NCBI GenBank assembly: GCA_945928585.1
Contig: CAMENQ010000151.1
Coordinates: 1-6,231 of the forward strand
From: an uncultured Roseburia sp.
GTDB taxonomy: Bacteria; Bacillota; Clostridia; Lachnospirales; Lachnospiraceae
Reading direction: 5' to 3'
DNA: 6,231 bases
Shown here: piece by piece, positions 1-6,116 of the stretch
How positions within the stretch are numbered: position 1 is the stretch's first letter
How the letters are laid out: each line of letters opens with the position of its first letter
Notes under the pieces: generated by a model
Seen by the model: the letters and a program-made list of their open reading frames with translations, nothing else
Database searches by the model: none
What the model was told of the DNA's origin: nothing
Position numbers and translations under genes: made by a program

Positions 1-42
1 ATATCCGATTTTTCTTTCCAGTTCTTCCAAATCTTTTTCCAT
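1..42 (-). CDS. rnc: Ribonuclease III, N-terminal 14 codons only (partial)
   Basis: An ATG at 42-40 opens a frame that stays open to the window edge and encodes MEKDLEELERKIGY. This matches the usual start of RNase III, in which an LxxLExxIGY segment precedes the first helix of the endonuclease domain. None of the catalytic motif is inside the window. RNase III is a cytoplasmic double-strand-specific endonuclease that processes rRNA precursors and some mRNAs. A purine-rich ribosome binding site (AAAGGA) lies 10 bases before the ATG. The call rests on this short peptide plus position: rnc downstream of plsX-acpP is a common order in Firmicutes. It follows acpP after 84 bases that contain a hairpin. 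Confidence 0.8.
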   Translation of the reverse strand, partial: MEKDLEELERKIGY

Positions 43-67
43 AAAAGCTGTTTCCTTTCATTCAAAA

Positions 68-105
68 CGCTACTGCCATGCTTTTCACCTACATTGGCAG
101 TAGCG
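68..105 (-). other. Hairpin in the acpP-rnc spacer (weak terminator or RNase III site)
   Basis: Arms at 68-78 and 95-105 are perfectly complementary over 11 bp (CGCTACTGCCA with TGGCAGTAGCG). The loop is 16 bases, and ATG/CAT at its base could add 3 bp past one bulged base. On the minus strand the stem is followed by only four T (TTTTGAATG), so it is a poor intrinsic terminator and might only reduce readthrough. It lies 22 bases after the acpP stop and 25 bases before the rnc start. A processing site or mRNA stabiliser is as plausible as attenuation. Confidence 0.6.
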
Positions 106-126
106 CACATTAAACCTTATGACTAT

Positions 127-354
127 TTATATAACTTCTTTAATCTGATTTATGGCATCACCGACAGTTGTTATTTTTTCTGCCGCCTCCGCAGGTATCT
201 CTATATCAAATTCCTCCTCTATTCCCATTACTATCTGGAATACATCTAAGGAATCTGCCCCCAAATCATCAGTAAATGTGGTATCCTCAGTAATATCATC
301 AGCATTTACGTTTAAAACATCAGCAATAATATTTTTTATTTTTTCTAATTCCAT
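127..354 (-). CDS. acpP: Acyl carrier protein
   Basis: This 75-residue acidic protein carries growing acyl chains as thioesters on a 4'-phosphopantetheine arm during type II fatty acid synthesis in the cytoplasm, and supplies acyl groups to PlsX. The attachment serine is Ser35 in the GADSLD motif. The rest fits the four-helix ACP fold: helix I from about 3 to 15, helix II from 35 to about 50 (DSLDVFQIVMGIEEEFD), then IEIP and the C-terminal helix AINQIKEV. Length is typical (75-80). The glutamate usually found in helix II (VEL) is replaced by Gln (FQI), which I take as a lineage trait. The ATG at 354-352 has a good ribosome binding site (GGGAAGG). It lies 48 bases after plsX with no visible terminator between, so the two are probably co-transcribed. 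Confidence 0.96.
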   Translation of the reverse strand: MELEKIKNIIADVLNVNADDITEDTTFTDDLGADSLDVFQIVMGIEEEFDIEIPAEAAEKITTVGDAINQIKEVI

Positions 355-402
355 TTTTGCCTTCCCATACCTTTCCCAGATTGCATAAATTCAATAAAAT
401 AA

Positions 403-1410
403 TTATTCCTCGCTGCCTAAGTTTTCCTTTATTTTCTCGTTAATTTTCTGCTCACTAAAGGTTATGCACTGTATAATTGAATTTGATATTTCTTTGCGTG
501 TAGAGTTTCCATGTGATTTTACCACAAGTCCCTTACATCCTAAAAGCGGTGCTCCACCATGCTCATCTGCGGAAAATGATTTTAATGTTTCTTTTAATGC
601 CGGCTTAATAAGAAGTGCTCCTATCTTGCTTCTTAAAGATGACATTAATCCACCTTTTATTTTCTTTATCAGTGTAGAGCCGAGTCCTTCATAGAGTTTA
701 AGTATAACATTTCCCACAAAGGCATCTGCCACAATAACATCTGCCGCTCCTGAAGGTATATCCCTTGCTTCTATGCTTCCTACAAAGTTTATATCTGTAA
801 GCTGCTTTAAAAGCGGCATGGTTTCCTTTACAAGTGCATTTCCCTTCTCTTCCTCAGCACCTATATTTACAATGGCTACCTTTGGATTTTTTATACCTAT
901 AACATTTTCCATGTAGATTGAACCCATTCTTGCCCACTGTACTAAATTTGACGGTTTTGCATCAACGTTGGCTCCTGCGTCAAGAAGAAGTGTTACTCCT
1001 GTTGCCGTAGGAATGAGCGGCGCCATAGGTGGTCTTTCCACACCTTTTATTCTTCCTACAATAATCTGGCCTCCTACAAGTATAGCTCCTGAATTTCCCG
1101 CTGATACAAGTGCATCTGCAGTACCGTCCTTTACCATATTCATAGCCACAACAAGTGATGAGTCCTTTTTCTTTCTGATAGCCTCAACCGGTGGCTCGCC
1201 TGTTTCTATAATTTCAGACGCATGTACCACTTCTATCTGGTCTTTTTTATATTCATATTGTGACAGTTCTTTTTCTATGACATCTTTTACGCCTACAAGC
1301 TTTACTGTCACATTTGAATTTTTGTTTACTGCATCTACCGCACCCTTTACCATTTCTATTGGGGCATTATCTCCTCCCATGGCATCAAGTGCCACTGTAA
1401 CCTTTTCCAT
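403..1410 (-). CDS. plsX: Phosphate acyltransferase PlsX
   Basis: PlsX converts acyl-ACP and phosphate to acyl-phosphate, the acyl donor for PlsY in the first step of phosphatidic acid synthesis; it works at the inner face of the membrane as a peripheral protein. Family motifs run the whole length of the 335 residues: VALDAMGGDNAP (6-17), LVSAGNSGA (101-109), GVERPPMAP (123-131), LLDAGANVD (142-150), QWARMGSIY (158-166), NIGAEEEKGN (182-191), VADAFVGNVILKLYEGLG (227-244) and GGAPLLGCKG (285-294). Length is normal. The ATG at 1410-1408 was chosen because it gives the canonical MEKVTVALDAMGG start and has a GGAAGG site 8 bases before it; the same frame is open to an ATG at 1530, but that extension would be translated from the terminator hairpin. 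acpP lies just downstream. Confidence 0.97.
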   Translation of the reverse strand: MEKVTVALDAMGGDNAPIEMVKGAVDAVNKNSNVTVKLVGVKDVIEKELSQYEYKKDQIEVVHASEIIETGEPPVEAIRKKKDSSLVVAMNMVKDGTADALVSAGNSGAILVGGQIIVGRIKGVERPPMAPLIPTATGVTLLLDAGANVDAKPSNLVQWARMGSIYMENVIGIKNPKVAIVNIGAEEEKGNALVKETMPLLKQLTDINFVGSIEARDIPSGAADVIVADAFVGNVILKLYEGLGSTLIKKIKGGLMSSLRSKIGALLIKPALKETLKSFSADEHGGAPLLGCKGLVVKSHGNSTRKEISNSIIQCITFSEQKINEKIKENLGSEE

Positions 1411-1452
1411 TATACACACCTTCCAATTTTTCAAAATTTTATCATTGCATTC

Positions 1453-1481
1453 ACTATAGTAGTTTACTAAAAAAACATAAA
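1453..1481 (-). promoter_or_regulatory. Possible plsX promoter, weak match
   Basis: On the minus strand TATAGT (1453-1458) could be a -10 box, with TTTATG (1476-1481) 17 bases upstream as a poor -35. The -10 resembles the consensus but the -35 does not. Position argues for it: a promoter is expected between the strong terminator at 1495-1518 and plsX, and this would give a leader of about 36 bases. A small inverted repeat TAGTA-GTT-TACTA (1457-1469) overlaps it and could be an operator. Its arms resemble the FapR half sites but the spacing is 3 rather than 5, so I do not call it a FapR box. Confidence 0.28.
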
Positions 1482-1488
1482 AAAAGCA

Positions 1489-1518
1489 ACAAAAAAGTCT
1501 CGCCAGACAGCGAGACTT
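1489..1518 (-). terminator. Strong intrinsic terminator between rpmF and plsX
   Basis: A perfect 9 bp stem, AAGTCTCGC with GCGAGACTT (1510-1518 and 1495-1503), has a 6-base loop and is followed on the minus strand by a run of six T, then GTTGC and another seven T. This is a textbook rho-independent terminator reading toward plsX. It lies 79 bases before the plsX ATG, so it ends transcripts coming from yceD-rpmF or serves as a leader attenuator for plsX. Confidence 0.75.
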
Positions 1519-1520
1519 AT

Positions 1521-1540
1521 AAATTCGCATTCGCGAATTT
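1521..1540 (-). other. Small hairpin beside the plsX-side terminator
   Basis: AAATTCGC and GCGAATTT pair perfectly over 8 bp with a 4-base loop (GAAT on the minus strand). No T run follows on the minus strand, so it is not a terminator there. The sequence also contains a 10-base palindrome, ATTCGCGAAT (1529-1538), so a DNA-binding site is an alternative reading. Confidence 0.5.
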
Positions 1541-1584
1541 TCTTTGAATTAATTTCTGCTGTTGCTTTTGAATCCTTAACAAAA

Positions 1585-1615
1585 GTTAAAAAGTGCCGCA
1601 TAAAAGCGGCACTTT
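1585..1615 (-). terminator. Intrinsic terminator just after rpmF
   Basis: Arms at 1590-1599 and 1606-1615 (AAAGTGCCGC with GCGGCACTTT) form a perfect 10 bp GC-rich stem with a 6-base loop. On the minus strand the stem runs into TTTTTAACTTTTG, a good U-tract. It begins 12 bases after the rpmF stop codon, so it most likely ends a yceD-rpmF transcript. The opposite strand also has a broken T-rich tail, but no plus-strand gene is there to terminate. Confidence 0.8.
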
Positions 1616-1627
1616 CATTATTTTTGA

Positions 1628-1807
1628 TTAGTCCTGAGCGATAATCTCTTTCTTATTGTAGCTTCCACAAGCCTTGCATACTCTGTGTGGCATCATAAGT
1701 GCTCCACACTTGCTGCACTTTACAAGATTTGTAGCTGACATTTTCCAGTTAGCTCTTCTCTTGTCTCTTCTAGCCTTAGAAGTTTTATTCTTTGGACAAA
1801 TAGACAT
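1628..1807 (-). CDS. rpmF: 50S ribosomal protein L32 (bL32), zinc-ribbon form
   Basis: This 59-residue basic protein is a structural part of the large ribosomal subunit. The N-terminal basic stretch (PKNKTSKARRDKRRANWKM, about 5-23) is the L32 signature, and the C-terminal half carries four zinc-ligand cysteines as CSKC (31-34) and CKAC (44-47), with PHRVC before the second pair. It is therefore the zinc-binding paralogue type rather than a cysteine-free one. The start MSICPKNK differs from the common MAVPKRK but has a full-length match after it. A strong AAGGAGGTG site is buried in the last codons and stop of yceD, and only 3 bases separate the genes, which implies coupled translation. An intrinsic terminator follows directly. 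Confidence 0.97.
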   Translation of the reverse strand: MSICPKNKTSKARRDKRRANWKMSATNLVKCSKCGALMMPHRVCKACGSYNKKEIIAQD

Positions 1808-1810
1808 GGT

Positions 1811-2338
1811 TTACACCTCCTTAAAGCTTTTAAAGACCTCCATGGCCTTAGCCATTCTCGGGTCAATTTCTGTGGTATCACAACCACAATCTCCATGGTT
1901 GAGATTCGTGCCACATCTATTACAAATTCCCTTACAGTCTTCACTGCAAAGAATCTTCATAGGTAAATTCATCAGAATCTCACCGTAAGCGAACTTCTCT
2001 GCATCAAATGACATTCCCTCAAGATAGGTCATCTCATCCAACACATCTCTCTGTGTGACATCCGTATCGCCTAAGTTTATTTCTTTAGAAGTACTAACAC
2101 TAATTTCCTGTTTCACATCCTCTAAGCATCTGTCACATGGCATCAATAAGGTAACTGAAAACTCCGCTTCCATATTTACCTTTTTATTACCAAGACCGGT
2201 AAATTTAAAAACCATAGGCTTCTTATCCGTCACCTTATAGGAGCCGAGTTTTGTACTAAAATTCTCCATCTCCAAAGGTATTTCCACGGTTTTTACCTTA
2301 TCCTTCAAGGATAAAAGTTCAGATAAATCAATAACCAT
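1811..2338 (-). CDS. yceD: DUF177 / YceD family protein
   Basis: This 175-residue cytoplasmic protein belongs to the DUF177 (YceD) family, which is usually encoded directly before rpmF; in plants and bacteria members have been linked to 23S rRNA and large-subunit maturation, but the mechanism here is unproven. Visible signatures are the CDRC pair (68-71) after a beta-rich N-terminal half, a central acidic segment, and a C-terminal cysteine cluster CSEDCKGICNRCGTNLN (131-147) followed by CGC (151-153) and DPRMAKAMEVFKSF. The cysteines suggest metal binding. Length is typical. The ATG at 2338-2336 has an AGAGG site 6 bases before it. It is first in the yceD-rpmF unit, with its own near-consensus promoter. 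Confidence 0.93.
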   Translation of the reverse strand: MVIDLSELLSLKDKVKTVEIPLEMENFSTKLGSYKVTDKKPMVFKFTGLGNKKVNMEAEFSVTLLMPCDRCLEDVKQEISVSTSKEINLGDTDVTQRDVLDEMTYLEGMSFDAEKFAYGEILMNLPMKILCSEDCKGICNRCGTNLNHGDCGCDTTEIDPRMAKAMEVFKSFKEV

Positions 2339-2397
2339 AAGTACCTCTTTTCATTGTATAACTGTCTGAAAAAGACAATTTACTCACACAATCAATG

Positions 2398-2426
2398 ATT
2401 ATACATAAAACATTTCCGTTTGTCAA
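2398..2426 (-). promoter_or_regulatory. Near-consensus sigma-A promoter for yceD-rpmF
   Basis: On the minus strand TTGACA (2421-2426) and TATAAT (2398-2403) are both perfect consensus hexamers separated by exactly 17 bases. The start would fall near 2391, leaving a leader of about 53 bases before yceD. The -35 begins 7 bases after the kinase stop codon, and no terminator is visible between the kinase and this promoter, so readthrough from the kinase is possible. An 11-base palindrome AATCAATGATT (2390-2400) overlaps the -10 edge and predicted start, and a small hairpin (TGTCT/AGACA) sits in the leader. Confidence 0.88.
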
Positions 2427-2433
2427 CCGTTTT

Positions 2434-4761
2434 TTAATCAACAGGAAGATATTTCTCTAACATTTCCTCAAGCTGTTTTCTTTGAACCGGTTTTGCCAGA
2501 TAATCGCTGAAGCCTTCGGTGATATATCCCTCCTTTGCACCCTGTACGGCATTTGCCGTGAGCATAACAACTGGAGTATCCTTATTAAGATTATTTTCCA
2601 TCTCCTGCATATGGTGAAAGGTTTCTATACCATTCATCTTTGGCATCATATGATCAAGGAAAATAAGATCATATTTTTTCTTTGATGTAGCTTCAAGACA
2701 TTCCTCTCCGCTTTCAGCTGTATCTATTTCTATTCCGGAATCCTTAAGCAGTCCTACAATTACCTTTATATTCACAGACACATCATCTACTATAAGCAGA
2801 TTTTTAGAGCCCTTCCATACTATCTTTTTTTCCTCCTCTTCTGTAGTCTCAGGTATATAATTGTTTAATGCAAATTCACCCATAGGTTCACTTGATATAA
2901 CCTCCTGAGGTATATCCACATAGAAGATGGAACCCTTTCCATATTCACTTCTTACTGAAATTTCTCCTTCCATCTGATTAACAAGCAGCTTTGTAATGGC
3001 AAGTCCAAGTCCGGTTCCTTCTATGTTTCTGTTTTTTATCTCATCCATACGTTTAAACGAATCAAACAGTTTTCCCTGATCCTCCTGCTTTATTCCTATT
3101 CCCGTATCCCTTACTGATATTTTGAGAATAATCTTATTATCTTCCAGCTTTTCGCAGCCTACAGACAGCGTAACACTGCCCTTTTCTGTGTATTTTACTG
3201 CATTTGTCAGCAAATTCATAATAATCTGCCTTATGCGCACCTCATCACCCAGAAGTCTTCTTGGCATATTCGGATAATTTCTAACCTTTAGTTCAAGCTT
3301 TTTATCCTTTGCACGCATAAATATCATATTATAGCTGTCGTTTATAAGTGACGATACTTCGTATTCCACAGGCAGAATCTCCATTTTGCCCGATTCTATT
3401 TTTGAAAAATCAAGTATATCATTTATAAGGGCAAGAAGACTTCTTCCTGCACTTTGAATATCCTTAGCATGTTCAAGTATTTCTTTGTCCTTGCTGTCTC
3501 TGATAATTATCTCATCCATACCAAGTATAGCATTAATAGGAGTCCTTATTTCATGGGACATATTGGCAAGAAACATAGATTTCGACTCGTTAGCTGAAAT
3601 AGCTCTCTGCTTGTCCCTTTCAATATTCAGATAGTCCTGAATGGTCTTTATAATAGCTGAAACCATAAGGAAAATCAGTCCTGCACCTATTATAACTCCC
3701 TGAATAACAGATTTTCTTGTGAAATAGAGCAATATCTGTATAACTGCAGCCAGACAGGCTCCTGCCATTCCTATGGCTACCATTTTATATTCCTTTATAT
3801 ATCCCTTCTTTATATCAATAATTATATTTATTATAATTGATGCTATGGAAAGAATGCAAACTGCTGCTATAAACATTGCCGTATCTGAATAATCCAGTAT
3901 TCCTACCATATGCAGTACGGCAGTTATAATTACGTCTGCTATATTTGCTATGCCCATGGCAGTATAAATTTTCTGATATCTTCCATTCTGTTCATAATTC
4001 ATATATATAATGAATGGCAACGGAAGGAGTGCAAAAGAAATAAATGCCACATTGCTCACGACAGATGCGTTTGAAACAAAAAAATCCCTTACGCTGGAAT
4101 TTGTCATAAGCCATATAGCTGCCAATGACACGCCCAGTCCCAGATATGAAAGTTCAAACTGTCTGTTATTATACATTCCCAAAATCACACTTATAACTGC
4201 AGTGAAAACACCTAAAAGAAACATCATTATGCCTACTATCATTTCGATACCATGGGTATTCAGAAAGAAATGCCATATTGCCATTCTGTCTCCATAATAT
4301 ACAGTACTGAAAGTTCCATTATATACTGAATCAGATTTGGTTATAAGGGTGATTGTTTTTCCTTTATCTCCAGGCTTTAACAAAGCAAATACATACGCAG
4401 GTGCGCTTGTTTTTCCGAACATTCTTGTTTCGTCACTGGAATACTCTTTTCTAAGCTCATCTCCCACATATATTTTCATATCCTGTCTTGCACTTCTGAA
4501 ACAAAGATACATTCCGTCTTCAGCTTCCTCTGACAAAACAGTCTCAAATACAACCTCTTTATTTCTTTCTGTTTTATATTTTTCACCTGCACTTATAGGT
4601 ATACGTGTTCCGTCCTCCTCTACCACATACCAGTCACTGTCAAATTCTTTGCAGACTGACTTTCCATCATCTATATCAGATGGCAGGAATGCCTGTCCTA
4701 ATGCAAATAACATTATAAGCACGATTAATAATATATAAAATAAATTCTTTAGTATTTTCAT
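2434..4761 (-). CDS. Membrane hybrid sensor histidine kinase, 7TMR-DISM-like sensor, with C-terminal receiver
   Basis: This 775-residue protein likely senses an extracellular or membrane signal and autophosphorylates. Layout: an N-terminal membrane anchor (about 5-24); an extracytoplasmic beta-rich domain (about 30-165) resembling the jelly-roll sensor of 7TMR-DISM proteins; seven hydrophobic helices (about 172-196, 203-220, 235-255, 265-288, 293-316, 326-347, 353-373); HisKA with the H box SHEIRTP (His403); HATPase with N box NLLTNAVKYT (Asn516, Asn520), G1 DTGIGI (552-557), F box LFDSF and G2 GTGLGLAI (582-589); then a receiver domain (about 654-772) with acidic pair Asp659/Asp660, phospho-acceptor Asp703, Thr735 and Lys757. 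All catalytic residues are present. There is no HPt or DNA-binding domain, so its relay partner is elsewhere. The ATG at 4761 has AGGAAGGA 8 bases upstream. It has its own promoter. The ligand is unknown. Confidence 0.95.
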   Translation of the reverse strand: MKILKNLFYILLIVLIMLFALGQAFLPSDIDDGKSVCKEFDSDWYVVEEDGTRIPISAGEKYKTERNKEVVFETVLSEEAEDGMYLCFRSARQDMKIYVGDELRKEYSSDETRMFGKTSAPAYVFALLKPGDKGKTITLITKSDSVYNGTFSTVYYGDRMAIWHFFLNTHGIEMIVGIMMFLLGVFTAVISVILGMYNNRQFELSYLGLGVSLAAIWLMTNSSVRDFFVSNASVVSNVAFISFALLPLPFIIYMNYEQNGRYQKIYTAMGIANIADVIITAVLHMVGILDYSDTAMFIAAVCILSIASIIINIIIDIKKGYIKEYKMVAIGMAGACLAAVIQILLYFTRKSVIQGVIIGAGLIFLMVSAIIKTIQDYLNIERDKQRAISANESKSMFLANMSHEIRTPINAILGMDEIIIRDSKDKEILEHAKDIQSAGRSLLALINDILDFSKIESGKMEILPVEYEVSSLINDSYNMIFMRAKDKKLELKVRNYPNMPRRLLGDEVRIRQIIMNLLTNAVKYTEKGSVTLSVGCEKLEDNKIILKISVRDTGIGIKQEDQGKLFDSFKRMDEIKNRNIEGTGLGLAITKLLVNQMEGEISVRSEYGKGSIFYVDIPQEVISSEPMGEFALNNYIPETTEEEEKKIVWKGSKNLLIVDDVSVNIKVIVGLLKDSGIEIDTAESGEECLEATSKKKYDLIFLDHMMPKMNGIETFHHMQEMENNLNKDTPVVMLTANAVQGAKEGYITEGFSDYLAKPVQRKQLEEMLEKYLPVD

Positions 4762-4781
4762 CCAATCTATCCTTCCTGATA

Positions 4782-4810
4782 TAATGCCTATATGTGTAAT
4801 GCCCGTATGT
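4782..4810. repeat. Tandem 15-base direct repeat at the kinase transcription start
   Basis: TAATGCCTATATGT (4782-4795) and TAATGCCCGTATGT (4797-4810) are 14-base copies with two mismatches and a 15-base period. They lie just inside the predicted kinase mRNA, spanning the predicted start near 4808. They could be a tandem operator or simply a local duplication. Confidence 0.7.
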
Positions 4811-4814
4811 TCAT

Positions 4815-4843
4815 AATATATACTGAATGTCGTATTTTGTCAA
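4815..4843 (-). promoter_or_regulatory. Sigma-A promoter for the histidine kinase
   Basis: On the minus strand TTGACA (4838-4843) is a perfect -35 and TATATT (4815-4820) a good -10, with a 17-base spacer. The start is expected near 4808, giving a leader of roughly 47 bases. The promoter sits between the ackA terminator and the kinase gene, so the kinase is likely transcribed independently of ackA. Confidence 0.75.
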
Positions 4844-4853
4844 TTAATGTCGT
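4826..4853. repeat. Paired 8-base direct repeat flanking the kinase -35 box
   Basis: AATGTCGT occurs at 4826-4833 and again at 4846-4853, 20 bases apart, about two turns of the DNA helix. The copies flank the -35 box (4838-4843), one in the promoter spacer and one just upstream. This spacing suits a regulator binding as a pair on one face of the DNA, such as a response regulator. Chance remains possible for an 8-base word. Confidence 0.5.
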
Positions 4854-4855
4854 TT

Positions 4856-4895
4856 AAAAAAATCAGACAACCTGCATTCTGCCTGTTGCCTGATT
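4856..4895 (-). terminator. Strong intrinsic terminator of ackA
   Basis: Arms at 4861-4871 and 4885-4895 pair over 11 bp with one G-U pair (AATCAGGCAAC with GTTGTCTGATT on the minus strand). The 13-base loop can form a small GCA/TGC inner pair. A run of seven T (4856-4862) overlaps the last two stem bases and follows on the minus strand. It starts 24 bases after the ackA stop codon, so ackA appears to end its transcription unit here and not to feed the kinase gene. Confidence 0.88.
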
Positions 4896-4919
4896 CTTAA
4901 TTACTTTTTACTGTGTTTT

Positions 4920-6116
4920 TTATTTTTCTACAAGTTCCTTTGTCTCTCTTGCAATCTTAAGTTCTTCGTTTGTAGGAATAACCATTACTTTAATCTTTGA
5001 GTCCGGTGTAGAGATATATCTGTCCTCGCCTCTCTTGTTGTTAGCTTCCTCATCTAACTTTATACCAAGATAGCCAAAGTATGATAATACATTTTTTCTT
5101 ACATCATGGTCATTTTCACCTACACCTGCCGTAAATGCAATGGCATCTACTCCGTTCATAGCTGTAATATAGCTTCCGATATACTTTGCAACTCTGTAGC
5201 AGAATACATCCAATGCCATCTGTGCTCTTTCATTTCCGCTCTCTGCTGCTGACCAAAGGTCTCTAAAGTCACTTGAAACTCCGCTAAGACCAAGCATACC
5301 TGACTTTTTGTTTAAGATGTTTAACATCTCATTTATATCCTTACCCTCTTTATTTGCTACAAACTGGGCTACTGCAGGATCAATGTCACCGCTTCTTGTA
5401 CCCATAGCAAGACCTTCAAGTGGTGTAAGTCCCATACTTGTATCTACACACTTACCGTTTACTACTGCTGATATAGATGAACCGTTTCCAAGGTGGCATA
5501 CTATAACCTTTGAGTTGTTTGGATCAAGTTCTGCAAACTCTATAGCTCTTGCCGAAACAAATGCATGGCTTGTACCATGGAAACCATACTTTCTAATAGC
5601 GTATTTCTCATAATACTCATATGGAACGGCATACATATATGCTTTCTCAGGCATAGTCTGATGGAAAGCTGTATCAAATACTGCTACATTTGGCTTTCCA
5701 GGGATAGCCTTTTCACATGCCTCAATACCGATAAGATTAGCAGGATTATGTAAAGGTCCTAAATCAAAGCACTCTCTGATTACTTTCTTTACATCATCAT
5801 TTACTATGATGGATGCACTGTACTTCTGTCCTCCATGAAGTACTCTGTGTCCTACGGCACCGATTTCGTCAACACTTGAAATAACACCATGCTCTGCATC
5901 CACAAGTGCATCAAGAACCATCTGGACTGCTGTGCTGTGGTCAGGCATAGGAGCCTCTGCTACATACTTATCCTTTCCTTCCGGCTTATGTGTAAGCATA
6001 GAACCTTCCATTCCTATTCTCTCACAAAGTCCCTTTGCAAGTACCTCTTCATTTACCATATCAAATAACTGATACTTAAGTGATGAGCTTCCGCAGTTTA
6101 AAACTAAAATTTTCAT
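4920..6116 (-). CDS. ackA: Acetate kinase
   Basis: AckA interconverts acetyl phosphate plus ADP with acetate plus ATP, the energy-yielding last step of acetate fermentation, normally paired with phosphotransacetylase. The 398 residues carry the family motifs in order: [14 protein letters not shown] (4-17, Asn7), GHRVLHGG (89-96, Arg91), FDTAFH (147-152, Asp148), YGFHGTSH (177-184, His180), HLGNGSS (208-214, Asn211), [16 protein letters not shown] (229-244, Arg241), FTAGVGEN (328-335) and PTNEE (381-385, Glu384). With the ATG at 6116 these key residues take the numbers used for the Methanosarcina enzyme, which supports this start. An in-frame TTG at 6122 lies closer to the AAGGAG site (5 bases rather than 11) and would add only MN. 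A repeat-rich leader lies upstream; no pta is in the window. Confidence 0.97.
   Translation of the reverse strand: MKILVLNCGSSSLKYQLFDMVNEEVLAKGLCERIGMEGSMLTHKPEGKDKYVAEAPMPDHSTAVQMVLDALVDAEHGVISSVDEIGAVGHRVLHGGQKYSASIIVNDDVKKVIRECFDLGPLHNPANLIGIEACEKAIPGKPNVAVFDTAFHQTMPEKAYMYAVPYEYYEKYAIRKYGFHGTSHAFVSARAIEFAELDPNNSKVIVCHLGNGSSISAVVNGKCVDTSMGLTPLEGLAMGTRSGDIDPAVAQFVANKEGKDINEMLNILNKKSGMLGLSGVSSDFRDLWSAAESGNERAQMALDVFCYRVAKYIGSYITAMNGVDAIAFTAGVGENDHDVRKNVLSYFGYLGIKLDEEANNKRGEDRYISTPDSKIKVMVIPTNEELKIARETKELVEK

Larger units (their letters stand above)
1482..1569 (-). ncRNA. Possible three-way-junction RNA fold in the rpmF-plsX spacer
   Basis: In the minus-strand transcript AAAAGCAACA (1569-1560) is perfectly complementary to TGTTGCTTTT (1491-1482). 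If paired, this 10 bp stem would enclose two side-by-side hairpins: 1521-1540 (8 bp, loop GAAT) and the terminator hairpin 1495-1518, separated by 2 bases. The upstream arm has a rival partner, CTTTTG at 1585-1580, that would form a 6 bp hairpin with CAAAAG (1570-1565). Such exclusive pairing is how many leader switches work, but the closing stem is AU-rich with low-complexity ends and could arise by chance. I do not recognise a known riboswitch class here. Confidence 0.25.

Noticed and set aside
968..1459. Long plus-strand open frame of 163 codons
   Set aside because: It lies antisense to plsX, has serine/threonine/phenylalanine-rich composition typical of a reversed gene frame, matches no family I recognise, and the opposite strand encodes a complete PlsX.
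1452..1470. FapR operator before plsX
   Set aside because: The arms look like TTAGTA/TACTA, but the gap is 3 bases instead of 5 and the outer base does not pair.
1411..1530. N-terminal extension of PlsX by 40 residues to an ATG at 1530
   Set aside because: The extension would be translated from the terminator hairpin and poly-T tract, has no good ribosome binding site, and is not seen in the family, whose proteins start near VALDAMGGD.
1720..1944. Minus-strand open frame overlapping the yceD-rpmF junction
   Set aside because: It is out of frame with both genes, and its peptide has no family likeness, while the two overlapped genes are both clear.
2339..2433. Terminator after the histidine kinase
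   Set aside because: Only small stems (for example TGTCT/AGACA) are present and they sit downstream of the yceD promoter, without a proper T tract.
4337..4738. Plus-strand open frame of 133 codons, and others at 4010-4297 and 5308-5613
   Set aside because: All are shadows of the kinase or ackA on the minus strand, with no ribosome binding site or recognisable domain.
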